From contig NW_025062476.1 of NCBI RefSeq assembly GCF_000002995.4, forward strand, positions 124,001 through 188,000: a stretch of 64,000 nt of DNA, in the 5' to 3' direction. The first letter of the stretch is position 1. Each line of letters opens with the position of its first letter. Both the position numbers and the translations under genes were made by a program. This DNA comes from Brugia malayi. Taxonomy: Eukaryota; Nematoda; Chromadorea; Rhabditida; Onchocercidae. The notes beneath the pieces were generated by a model. That model made no database searches. It was not told the origin of the DNA and saw only the letters and a list, made by a program, of their open reading frames with translations. Shown here piece by piece: positions 34,901 through 46,331 of the stretch.

Positions 34901-35755
34901 GCTTCTATTCTTCTTTCATCCATGAAACATCTAATCTCACTTCACTTCACCAGGCAGCATTGAGAGATGCTTTTCTTCATTAGTAGCAACCATCCTTTCA
35001 GATTTCTTAATGGCCTGCAACCTTCGTAAATTCTTCAATAGAAGCTTCTCTGTCAGTTACATTTGCTTGATGGAGATGCACTTATAGTGGAAAGCAGTGT
35101 AGTGCAGAAAGTTTTCTTTGAGAGGAGAATAGATTCAAATTCATCTTCTTCCGTACATGAGTTATTATGTTTAGTTACAATCTTACTTAGTTTTCCTTTG
35201 AAATTTCTCATTTTAATCATGGTGGATGTTCCATAAAGCGTAACAATATATTTCCATTGACCCTTATTGACGGACAAACTAGACCGGTTTGAAATATCCG
35301 TTCTGGAACTCATTTTTTTTCTAATCGTATTTTTCAAATATTTATAATAATGGATGATGTGCTCATTAGGTTTTATGAAGTGAAAAAGGCTGTTGTATGT
35401 TTGGGAGTGTTTATCTTTTTCCACTTATTTATTTGCTTGATAGTTGATTAGACTTTTTTTGATAAATTCTAGCAGATTAATAAATTAGCAAATATGGCTA
35501 CATAAATTTGAAAAGCTAAATCATTTTTTAATGATGAATAAACTTCTGCAGTGTTATAAGATATGGTACCGTAAAGCTGATGCTTCTGTTTTCTTACTAT
35601 TTTCAAGTATAATTTTTTTCAGCAGCAATTGGTCGATCGAGGATTTGCTTCTACTAAACAAGTTATGTTGTAGACGTGTGCGCGTTGTTCACACCGATCT
35701 TCATACAATTCACATTGGGATCATTTTCAATAAAACAGGTAAACTAGTAAAATAG
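31926..35755 (+). CDS. METTL23: METTL23-like protein methyltransferase
   Basis: S-adenosylmethionine-dependent class I methyltransferase of the FAM86/METTL21 lineage; METTL23 methylates arginine on histone H3 in vertebrates. Five exons: 31926-31974, 33196-33341, 33570-33635, 33938-34119 and 35623-35755, phases consistent, 191 residues (human 190). HVWQSSEVLGDYI corresponds to the YVWP block. LELGAGCTGIPGLVAAKCGA is SAM motif I, ILAADVFYD is the post-motif II acidic patch, and NWSIEDLL is the conserved C-terminal region. Intron 1 (1.2 kb) and intron 4 (1.5 kb) are long for this window. ATG 31926 has a second in-frame ATG right after it. It is head of a run of plus-strand genes. Confidence 0.88.
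32255..32290. repeat. short tandem repeat in METTL23 intron 1
   Basis: Three imperfect copies of ATCTATTTAAAT in tandem. Confidence 0.75.
35053..35424 (-). CDS. antisense ORF inside METTL23 intron 4
   Basis: 123 codons without interruption, from ATG to stop, on the opposite strand, wholly within the intron at 34120-35622. The protein is basic and Ser/Thr-rich with no recognisable domain. In AT-rich DNA a 370-nt open frame is unusual but not decisive. It may be a nested orphan gene or chance. Confidence 0.2.
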   Translation of the reverse strand: MEKDKHSQTYNSLFHFIKPNEHIIHYYKYLKNTIRKKMSSRTDISNRSSLSVNKGQWKYIVTLYGTSTMIKMRNFKGKLSKIVTKHNNSCTEEDEFESILLSKKTFCTTLLSTISASPSSKCN

Positions 35756-37087
35756 TGAATTGATAGCTGAACTCTTGTGCTGTATATTGTGTTGGTCTCT
35801 CTCATAACAATATATTATGTTTGTCCGTAAAGATATCGACTAAGTTACTAGATTGCAAATGTTTTGTGGTTTTGTTGTCCTTTTGTTTTATTTTGTTATA
35901 TGCAGTAGTTGGGTTCAGACTCAGTGAGTGTAACACCGCGGACTTCTTTACATTTTTGTAGTTTTTACATAATTTCGCTGTAGTTCCGGTTTTTCGATGA
36001 ACACATATATCACATGTATTTTTTCGAATGCCTAATTCAAATTTTACGAGAAGTACCACTGATGACAATACTTGCATTACTTTTTCTTCATTGATTTTAT
36101 TTCCCGTGTGATGAGCAGTTGACGGATTGTTTTGCTTATAGTGTCGATGTTTGTTTTCTTAGTTGTGGAATTAATTGCATTATCTTACAAACATACGGAT
36201 TTCTTAAATTGTAGTGATGTTTTACATGTTGATTTAGAGATGTTATCAAGACTCTCTTTATTATATTACCATTGCTTTATTTTCTGCTTCGAAAGTACAT
36301 GTACCTTATGGCAGCACACTACAAAATTTCAGTGTGCAATGTTACAATGTCCATGTACACATGTATTTGTTTTCCTGCAATGTGTTTTCATTTGCTTTGA
36401 ATCGATTTTTCCCTCTCGCAACCTTCGTTAATCTATGTTTTCCTGCAGATCCATTCCTGTACGTCAATTGCAAGTGTCTGCTAAATGTGTTCAATTTGGT
36501 TGAATAATGCTGCTTGTGCATGTTTATTTTATGAGCTTATTTTTAGAACTATCAAAAGGATTTCCAGTTTTATTTAAAATAGTGAAAGCTTTTCTGCCTT
36601 TCCAGTTCTATTCCTTGCCAAAATTGTTTGAGTCCTTAATAAGATGAAAGTCCAAATTCGCATTCGGTTGACATTTTCTTGGTAATGTTCATGATTCACG
36701 TGAGGAGTTCTTATGAGCGAATCATTTTTGATATTTTGTGCAGCTCCTTATTGTAAATAATAAGCGTACTAGATGGTGCCTATTAATAATGGGAAGCTGA
36801 AATTATCTTGCATAGTAGATATAACAACAGAATTTAAAGCATGATCTGACACATTTTTTTTTTTGTTCTTGCGACATTGCCGAATGAAAGTATGAATGAA
36901 AAATCATGATTCGTACACGAAAGGCTTCTAATTTTCTGAGTTAGAGGTGAAACATGATGAATACAAAACTAATAGGGGATAAGATTTTGAATATTTTTAT
37001 AATTTGTAATTGTAAAAATATAAGACGAGTGCTGTAGAAGTTTTTTTTTTTTTTTTTTAATGTTTGATAGTAATCGTTGCAGATTTT
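35756..37087. other. METTL23-NAGK intergenic region
   Basis: About 1.3 kb between two plus-strand genes. Short frames on both strands (for example 35802-36077 minus and 36132-36431 plus) lack support. An acceptor CGTTGCAG at 37075-37082 lies 6 nt before the NAGK ATG and is a good candidate trans-splice site. Confidence 0.4.
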
Positions 37088-38929
37088 ATGGAAGCGTCGA
37101 GAATATTTGCTGGAATCGAAGGGTATTATTTTAAATTACTAGTTTGTTTCTAGATGGGTTGAACATATTATTAACCTATTTGTCATTTATGTTCCAACAA
37201 TCCTTCACATTGTTGATTTTTGGTACAGCTATAGATTCCAGTGGTGCAACGCAGTCTCGACTTCTTTTTATTGATGAAGCTGGCAAGCGATATGGCGAGT
37301 GGAGTCGGACTGGCCTAAATTGCTGTCTTGATGGATTCGATGTGGTTGCGGACAGAATAGCAAAATGGATTCAAATGGCTAAAAAAGAAGTTGGGATCGT
37401 TGGTCCTCTTGCAGCTGTGGTAATGAATTTTTTAAGCTAAACCAGGCATTTCGTTTCGCGGTGTGATTGATTTTAAGAATAAAAGTTAGCTTAATTAGAA
37501 CTTGAAGTTTGTTCCGTATTCGTTTGAGGTGATCTGCACATTTTGGTGATTATAGGTTTCAGTCTTCAACCATATTAAGGGAATGGGCCTCTCGGGAGCT
37601 GAAGATGAAAAAAGCAACCAAAGACTGATTAACTTTTTGAAAGATCAACATGGGGATATTGCAGTCGAGTTTTCGCTGTCCTCTGATGCTGTTGTTGCAG
37701 CTGCTGCTTCATTCCAGAACGGTGAGAATATGCTGTGTTAAACTGATTTTAAAATTTAAAATTTTAAGTATCATTTTGATCTACCCTAGGACGGAGTAGA
37801 ATATATGTATAGGTGGTGCGGTAATCGTAGCAGGGACCGGTTCAGCTTGTCGATTATTAAAGGCTGACAGTAGCGTGTATGGTGTTGGCGGTTGGGGACA
37901 TCAAATTGGTGATGGTGGTAGCGCATTTTGGATCGCAAGGAGGTATTGTGCTGATTGCATATTTCTTGTATTGTTAAAAACTGTCCTTGTATTGAGCTGG
38001 TTTTTTTATCTTTGCATTTTTCGATTTGCTGTTTTCTTATGAAACTTAATATTACTTCAAATTTTGTTAACTATATAGAAGAAAGATTAAAGATTAATTC
38101 AATGTATATTTGACGAGGAAGATGGACTTCATCCGTCACCTCATTCGATTTCAAAAACAAAACGATTGTTTCTCGAATTTTTTGATTTGTCTGACAAAGC
38201 CGGTATTTTGGACATTTTATATACTAATTTCGATAAATCCAGAATTGCATCTTTCGCCGCTCACGTTGCTAAAGGTTTTTATTCTTTTCGGGTCTGTTTT
38301 GAGACATTTTTATCCCTGATGTGGCAGTTACCTGTTTTCAGAACTCAATTTTATGGAAGTTAGATTCATCTTCTTTCAGAAGCAAATGATGATCCTCTTG
38401 TTCGGCTAGTTTTTCGCGATGCTGGTGAGCAACTTGGCTTACACGTACGAGCAATTTCAAGAAATTTCGATGAGGTTGGACTTTATTCTTGTCTCAGTTC
38501 AAGCGTTAGTCTCATCCAGGATTCATTAGACGATAATACTAGCTGCTCTTCCTGTTCAGTGATCTTGTGTATTATAGGAAATGCTCCACAATGCTCCGCT
38601 TCTACTGATTGGTTCTGTATGGCGAAGTTGGGAATTGTTAAAGGATGGTAAGATTGCTATTTGACTGATAAAGTGATTAATTTATTATATTCTAAGGAGA
38701 TTTTTCAAGTAGAAGTGATTTCAATTTGAACTTTTTTCCTAATTCATATTGTGTTTTTGTAGGTTTTGTACACGGACTCAAAAGTAATGGCAGTCGAATT
38801 GGAAAGGTAACACTCTACACTCTTCTGGAAACACCTGCTTTAGGAGCTGCTCTATTAGCAGCCAGAAAAATTGGTAAAAAAGTAGCGTGCGAGCAGAGAA
38901 CTGCTATACTTGAGGTCCTCATCTTGTGA
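37088..38929 (+). CDS. NAGK: N-acetyl-D-glucosamine kinase
   Basis: Phosphorylates GlcNAc to GlcNAc-6-phosphate in amino-sugar salvage, in the cytosol. Exons 37088-37122, 37242-37419, 37580-37721, 37813-37942, 38093-38274, 38380-38474, 38578-38647 and 38763-38929; 332 residues (human 344). Sugar-kinase fold: the N-terminal phosphate loop IEGGATQSRLLFID, then GMGLSGAED, the second phosphate motif VAGTGSACRL, GGWGHQIGDGGSAFW, LLIGSVWRSWELLKDG and the C-terminal LETPALGAALLAAR. Two acceptors are weak: exon 3 may start at 37556 (adding 8 residues), and exon 5 uses AAAG at 38092. Both choices were made by family alignment. Confidence 0.93.
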
Positions 38930-39675
38930 TATTTCAGTGACATACTTGCTGTCTTATAATCACAATGCTCCATAGTTATTATGTGCTGTTATCATTACAG
39001 TTTCTGGAAGCTATGAGATACCTCAAAAACTATTAAATATCTCCTAGCAGATCTGTGACTTGTACTTTATCTGCTATTTTGTTCCTCTGTGATGACCATT
39101 TACGGAAAAAATTAGATTTGAATCCAAATCTCAAATAAAATTCATCGATATCTGCATGACTTAAAATGCTTCTAACAACTCTGCGGTATTTTTCGTAATA
39201 CCCATCTTCATCTATTCGTTTGCATGAAGAAAGTTATATGTATTTCAGGATTTGTTGAGCTGCTTTTTTTACATAAATTATTTGTTATATTCTTTTTCTT
39301 GTAGCAATTATTGACTACGTTTTGATGTGTTAACCCAGTCAGGTTATATAGATGTTACACTTGTATTCGATTTTTTTTTTTTCTTTGCTTTTGTAAATAT
39401 GTGGTATAAAAAAAATATCATTACATACCCTAAATTAAGATTTCACTATTATTTCATCGTTTCTCAACATCATTAGAATGTATTGTTAATAATAATGAAA
39501 TGTTCTGCGCAAATATCGAAATTCATCATGATTGAATGATTCATTTTTTTCTCTCACATTTGTCATGAGGTATTCGATAAGTTGCAGAAAGTGATATCGG
39601 TAATAATCGTAAACATCTAATGCAGTGAGGTGTTCTTAATTCTTCCTTCAGCAAAATTTAATTCTTTTTCATGAA
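38930..39675. other. NAGK-RING gene spacer
   Basis: About 0.75 kb. Contains AATAAA at about 39132 downstream of NAGK, and a TTCCTTCAG acceptor about 20 nt before the first ATG of the next gene. No gene. Confidence 0.45.
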
Positions 39676-42149
39676 ATGTCGGACAACGATGATGCCATAC
39701 CAGGACAACGTTGGATTATGTGTAATGTCTGTTGCCGTTCAGCGTCGATCTCGTCTCCAAACATTGCATTCTTTTTGACAAAATGTGGCCACATATTCTG
39801 CAACAAATGTTTAATTGGTATTGCATCTTCCCAAGGTTAGTCGTTGTTGTGATGTTCGTTTAACCAGTGATGCTGTGGTTCTTTTCTGTAGGCGACAAAA
39901 ATATTATAGATAAGGCTTCCATGCTTCTACATGTGAACATTCTGGAGTGAAATGGTCACTTCCTTGTAGTCAACATTTCGGTCCACTCTTTAGTAAGTGT
40001 TACAGATGTGGCTCATGTATGTCTCTACTGCAAGAAGAAGATTACAATTTGCAAGATCAGCCGTGATATGCCTGAAACGGTTCGTTTTTTAGTTGCAGCA
40101 CGAGATTCCATAAGTGACTGGTGCTAATATCGTCCTTTTACCTCTTATTCTGGACAATTTTTTTTTTTCAGGTTCGAAGTTACTTCCGATGTCCTAGAGA
40201 ATTATTGACTGATTCAATGGTTGAAGTTATGCAAGTAATCAAATTTCAAACAATGCATGCTGCATGTTTGATGAAACGCTTTAATATAATGGTTAGCTCG
40301 TGATGTTTTTTCATTCTTTCTGGTCATTTATCAGCCGAATTTATTTGTTTTGAATAACTATCAAAATTTAATGAAAGAGTGTGATAGATTAATGATTACT
40401 GAAATAGATAGTTCATGTGTTATTTCGTGAAATTTTTCTAAATGTTTTTTTTTTTTTTTTTATTGGCTGCCTATTGATTTTTTAATTGTTTCATGCTTTT
40501 CCATGTATTCTGTTTTGAAGAATCAGTATATTATTTTTTCGAATTCTAGAGAACTAATTATGAAAAACTTCGTCGATTTTGTTGCGAAGTTCTACACAAG
40601 AAAACAATTTTGGAAAGGTATGATTTGCTTCTGGGAATTTATGTTCAGCGAAAAAGCTAGAAGTGCCTTCATTCTTCTTCTGTGCTTTTGAGTGCAAAAA
40701 TTTGCAGAGAGTTGATGAATAAAGTTGGACTTCCACAGCATAATAATATATCAGTTAAGTAAGTCATTGCTTATTTCTCATCCTGCTTATTTGTCATCCT
40801 GTAAAATTCGAGTTGAAGTTTTTTCACAAGATTGGGTGCAGAATAATGTACCGTCCTGCAAAGTTCAATTAATCTAACAGAGTACTACCATGATTCATAA
40901 ATAAAATTCGAGAGCCAAAAGCTTAATAAGTTATATCAATAAAGGGTTGAAGAAAACCTATAAAATCTATGATTAGTCACATCCAGTATGAAGTCAGTAT
41001 TTAAAATGGAAGCACAGTGCTGGTAATTTAATTCCGTGAAGGTATATAGTTGCTTATTGTTGATGGCAAAAGATGGATCATTACCTTCCCATTCTTTTTA
41101 GTGACATGAACACTCCTCTATTGCAATTAAATACGTCGGCCGAGAAGTTGCATTCAATGCATAATATGGAAGCGTCGAAAACATCAATCATCTCCGGTTT
41201 ATATATTAATATATCCTTTTTCTTTAAAGAAGAAATTCTTAGAAAAAAAGCCATAAAATTTATGCTTATTCACATCTGTAGAATTCATCGCTGTGATACA
41301 ATTTATAATGAAACAGCATGATTTTACTTTTATTTAACATTCTTAATTTTACTATATTATTTATCTAACATAAGTTCCCTTATTGTGAAAAACTCTGAAC
41401 ATGTGATGAATATCCATGATGAAATTTCATTTTTAACAATTATCTGCAGAAAGCATATCGAAATCGGGTACAGAGTCATCAATTATTGAAAATTCGACCT
41501 GCTCACTTAATGTCACTGGTAAAATTTCTGGATGTTTCTTTTATCATTTCTATATATAGCTGTAATTTTCCAAAAATTACTGGTTTCCTTAATGAAGTGT
41601 GATTTGCAAAAATGATGTATTGAAAAATTGAGATGTTGAGGTTGTTGATATGGCGAAAATATCAGTAAAGAATTCAGTGGCTCTTCGGATATCGTGAAAC
41701 CGTTACCTTGATGAGTGGTCAGTATTATTTTCAAGAGGTGTTTACTAAATTATATTATACTTTCTGCGACAGCAAATGTTTACTGGAAAAGAAATAGAAA
41801 AAAATTGAGGTTTCTACTATTGAGTCATATGAAAAATTACAGAATGATGTGACAACCAAGTTAGAGAAAGTTATTAAAAAATTAAAATTCCCATCAACTG
41901 CGCTTTTTGCAAGGTCGTTGACACAGAAGAATGTTTAAATAAAACAAAAGCTCTTCGTTATATTTTAATTAGTACCTATGCTCGCCAAAGATAGATTAAA
42001 CTGTCCTGCTAGTTGGGAGAAATTTTGATTCGGAAATGAGAATGATATCATGGACTCGAAACATTCCTGCTGATCTCCTTGCGGTAATACATGTTGCATC
42101 CTTACTTTGATTCTTCGAAACCAATGTTTTATTCCAGGGAAATATCTGA
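39676..42149 (+). CDS. ZHP/RNF212-like meiotic RING protein
   Basis: Resembles the ZHP-3/RNF212/Zip3 family, RING-type SUMO or ubiquitin ligases on meiotic chromosomes that set crossover sites. Firm exons: 39676-39817, 40006-40079, 40172-40291, 40550-40617 and 40708-40758. Tentative 3' exons: 41454-41518, 42013-42083 and 42138-42149; total 200 residues with all phases matching. The RING is CNVC...CGHIFCNKC...CLYC, with spacing like C. elegans ZHP-3, followed by KKKITICKISRDMPETVRSY and a helical region (LLTDSMVEVMQVIKFQ, NYEKLRRF). The C-terminal tail is Ser-rich (SGTESSIIENSTCS), as in the family. An overlapping ATG in another frame sits 5 nt upstream (39671). Paralogue identity within the family is not settled. 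Confidence 0.75.
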
Positions 42150-42522
42150 TTCACGAGGAATATTTAACGAATGTCGCTGTTCCCAAGAAGAGAAGTAACT
42201 TTCACTACTGAGAGTACACTTTTTCAAATATTTTATTTTATTACTCACTGTGCGATCTCCATTGTATGGTTTGATAAATATTCTTTATGCGTTATATATT
42301 TATTGACAAATTTCGTTAAGGTCTTTTGCCTTGATTTTCAAATTCCTATCTATTACGTAAAGTTGTCATGTCACAGTTCATATTTTGCTACTAAAAGTGA
42401 ACCCCTATAAGGATAAGGGAGAGGCAGGCGTTCCTGACTTTTCATGGAAATGCATAATAACACAGTTAAAAATTGCTGCATGTTGATTTTATTTTTTTGT
42501 ATGGATTTGTCAAAGGATTTCA

Positions 42523-43586
42523 ATGGAGATGCAAGCGGATGAGGATAATGGTAGTAACAGTAAGTATATCATTTGCGATGTGGCTTTATCAAAAATCATA
42601 TCATTTGAAAACGTCAAGCGGTCGTTAGTCAATCGTACGGCAGGAACACTGCTACGACCGGTTAGTTGCACTGTTTAGATAGGATTTTGTGATTGACTAT
42701 GTAGAATCATGAGAATTTGAATGCAAATAATTAGTAGATTGTTATTGATGGACCGTTGATTGGCGTCAGCTACGATGAAAAGTACGCAATGAACGATGAT
42801 ATGTATTTTGAGAACTACGTTGGACAGATGAAAGCAACCGGAAAGACACGTACAGGATTCAAGATTATGAAACCATACCCGGTGCAAGCTCTGGTGAAGA
42901 TTTTGTTTTATTTTATTGCCCGTGGACATAAGACGACTGCTTTTTTACCGGTCTTTTTTGACGAACGGTTAGATGAATCGTGTTGCAATCGATGTGCGTT
43001 GGTTAGTAATGTGGAGCAGTTCCGTGAGCTTGTGCTCTTGAAACTGATTAAATTCCTACCACATAAAGATTTTGCAAATGAAATAAAGCATTATGCTGCC
43101 GACTGTCATGGAATTTTGGTTACTAACCCGGAGGCATTCTATTTTAACAATTTTAATTTGCATCGAAATGATCACTCGGAACAGGGCATCACATCTGCCA
43201 GTGCAACAAACACTTCATGTGATTTGATGTGTAGCACCGCGATATTCGAAATATTGTCCGATAAGAACAAAGTGCCAGTAATTATACCTCTTTTCCGACC
43301 TTACAACCACCGACTGGTCATCTCCTTAGATGTTACTTGGAAGAAGGTATTGCAAGTTGAAAAGCCAGAAGTCAGTGCTTCTGATTACAGGTTGTTAGTT
43401 AATGAACAATTGATGCTTCAGACGCAATTTAGATTGCTGAGCAAGTTAGTCTCCATGATGGATGATCAATTTCCGTGTGGTCCATCTGATGCTGACATTG
43501 TTCCACTTTTTCAGTATACACTAGGATTTACTGATGAAGCAATATCTTCAGCGAGTTTATTTAAAGATTGTGGTGATGGAGAATAA
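42523..43586 (+). CDS. Zc3h12a-like NYN-domain protein, likely weak nuclease
   Basis: Two exons, 42523-42660 and 42738-43586, 328 residues. The join reads LLRP|IVIDGPLIG, which matches the start of the Regnase (ZC3H12) NYN/PIN-like RNase fold. ALVKILFYFIARGHKTTAFLP matches the helix and strand around the RGHxxxTVFVP motif, and HGILVTNPEAF the GIIVSNDNY motif. The first catalytic Asp (VIDG) is kept, but the DDR and SND acidic positions appear replaced, so activity is doubtful. The usual CCCH zinc finger is absent. Nematodes have related proteins (RDE-8, NYN and ERI-9 group) in small-RNA pathways; a link to them is inference. Starts 373 nt after the RING gene's tentative end. Confidence 0.75.
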
Positions 43587-44023
43587 ATTCGGGCGGAAAT
43601 ACCGGTAAAATTGTTGGAAGCTGGCTCGATGCACTCAGGGCCTTCTTAATCAAAATTTCAACTGGTCAGGAGAATCTGGATTTGTGAAGTATTTACTGTA
43701 AACAAACTTTATGATTTTAAAGATATTTACCTCGATGAGTGAATGGATTTGAAAGCTGACCGTGCGCGACTACAGGCGGGATGCAGCACTGACGAATATT
43801 TGAAGGAACTGATCATTTGTTATCTTATGCTCTTTTATCTTCGTCAAAATGACCTTTTTCTACCCAGCATCATTCCCGCAAGAGTTAGTTTAGTATTGTT
43901 TTGCAGTACGCCCTAACCGGAAATTAGCAGTTTTTCCAAGAGATACCAAATTTATATGACACACATCTTAGTTGCTCTTTATACTCTCTGTAGTACTGGT
44001 TCCTTATTATTAATAAATATTTT

Positions 44024-46031
44024 GTGTGTTATCTGCACAGGAGGTCGCATGACTCTTTGCAACGATATTTGCGACCTATTTCTACGACGGTAGTCCGTAC
44101 AGTTTGGACCGCGATTGCCACGAACATTATCGATGAAGTTCCTTATATTGTAACTGACAATTTCTACACACCAAATTTTATTAGGCCTCGGAAACCGCAC
44201 TTGAAAATACCGAGGTATAGGAGGTTGAGTTTGAATATTTTCGTAAACCATTGTGTTCTACACTTCTTAATACACATGGTATGACAATAAACAGCTGTGA
44301 GCAACTTTCATATACTTTTTTTCCTAGTGATAATTTCAAAACAAAATTATTTCATCATTGAAGAGCATTTTTTAGTTACAACAGGAGGAGGAATAGATGT
44401 ACTGAAAAATAAGTTTTGCCCTGTCTTAACTACACATTTCTGTTGCATAGTGCATCCTGGGAACAAGGTCGTCCACTATCCTTTAGCATCAATTGCGACT
44501 ATATATGAGTAACTGTTCGTTCTATCTAATTTCCTATCCAATATAAAGGAACTTAGTCGGCATAAGAGAAATTTGTACAGAGAGATGGGTTTTAGTGAAA
44601 GATCAGATAATGCTACCTTTCGGCTGGCAGTACGATATTTTTTAAAACGATCAAGGAATATAGTTGCAATACCAGGGAATAGCGTTAATGTAGGAATTCT
44701 CGACGGAGACAATCAAAGAAAGAAATAGCAATTACAGCGAAACAAATAATGAAGTGAATACTAACAGTGATAGCATTGCTTATTGAGCATTATTACAGAA
44801 AATTTAACATGTTCCCACTAGCTGCTTTATCATCATAATGCTTCATTACGCATTGCTTGAATTCCAGGAATATGTAGCGTACAAGATAGATTTGGAATGT
44901 GCAAGGTTTTCCCATCACAACACCGTCTTTTTTGCTTTTTCTTTCCTGTGTGCCTTTGTATTACAAACCAGCAAAGAGAATTTTCATATTGCACCGCTAA
45001 AACTATGTTAACATCGTATCAGCTCACAGAACAACGCAGTACTCGTCATTTGCAGGGACATGTCTACCATCTGCATGCGCCATTCCCTGTTTACGACAAG
45101 AACCGCATTTTAGGCCTGTTACACAAAAAGGATCTAAGATAGTGGCACCGCGCACTGATCCCTTATGTACAATTGTGTCCCGTATCACCTAAAAATGGGA
45201 CTTCTCCGATATGAGATTGCACGGTTACTAAAGAGACAATAATAAAGTAAACAATTCCAAAAATTATCTAGAGTATAAATTTAGAGTATAAAATTGGAAT
45301 CATATGCTAAGTATGAACAGTCGTAGGCTCTATTTTATTCTATTTTACAGAACTAAAACAAGGTTTACCTGGACACGGCACCTATTATAGTCGGCTTTCC
45401 GCATACGTTGTATTCCATTAGTGAATTCATCACTAGGAGTTCTGTTCGGAAGTAATGATGTCCTGTTTACAAATGTTTCTTCCTAAACAATGTGTTTTTA
45501 TGGAAACACATCCAATTTTTTCATTTTATTGACTTTTCTTTATTTGTGGCGAAAACAATCAGTCCGTTTGCTTTTTAGCAACCGTACCTTTTACTCCCCA
45601 CTTATTAATGAATCTTCAGCGAAAATGATAATTATTGAAAATCTTACAGAATATTTACTAGCAGATAACCCTACTGAAAAGGGTTGTTGTATGACCACAT
45701 CATTGCCTTGCTGCAGCATAAAGCTGGCAAAATTGCCTGAAAAATACAGTTCTGAACTACTTAATATTAATTTAATTTCAGTTCAGCATGTCCTTGACGG
45801 ATGGCTCCGTGGTAGTATCCTATGTTTTGTAGAAACTTACTGTCGCTTTTCCAGCGTTCGAAAGTAAGCTCGTTAATATTACGACTTAAAATCCCTTTGT
45901 CTACGGATAAGGAGAAATCTTTGGCTCGCCTATTGTCCACAGAACTGGGACTGAGTAGTGTTTCGTTCGAAAAAGTTGACCGACATCGACGTGAAGTGAA
46001 TTTCTTAAAAAAAAAAAATCTTTCGGAATGA
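44024..46031 (+). other. unresolved coding-looking segments
   Basis: Several plus-strand pieces look like exons but could not be chained. These are 44041-44214 (LRPISTTVVRTVWTAIATNI, ends at GAG|GTATAG), 44400-44510 (KNKFCPVLTTHFCCIVHPGN), 44570-44728 (REMGFSERSDNATFRLAVRY, ends in a stop), 44990-45140 (HLQGHVYHLHAPFPVYDKNR) and 45600-45866 (KLAKLPEKYSSELL, VQHVLDGWLRGS). The second and third could join through a 48-nt intron that removes an in-frame TAA at 44510. I recognise no family; the last piece faintly recalls a BRCT C terminus. This may be one fast-evolving gene, two genes or a decayed one. Confidence 0.3.
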
Positions 46032-46169
46032 ATGTTTTCTCTAACTTCTCGCTAATGGTTCAAATAAGCTTAAATCTGTAAAAACTAATTGAAAATGACA
46101 AAGTTAAATTTCTTACAAGGTATGTGGAAACAAACGAGCGTTATATTCGAACATACAAAGCAATAATAT

Positions 46170-46300
46170 TCATTTAGCATAGATCAAATCTACCTGATCC
46201 TTATTTTTGAAGGCCATCGACATTTGACCTTTCAGCACACAGTGCTCACCGATGTGATCAGTTTTGTCACGTTGTCCAACTACAGCTGCTGTTAAGCCTG

Positions 46301-46331
<31 letters not shown>

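Noticed and set aside
45600..45866. C terminus of a GTP-binding ribosome factor (from VLDGWLRG)
   Set aside because: The short resemblance is not backed by any G motifs nearby.
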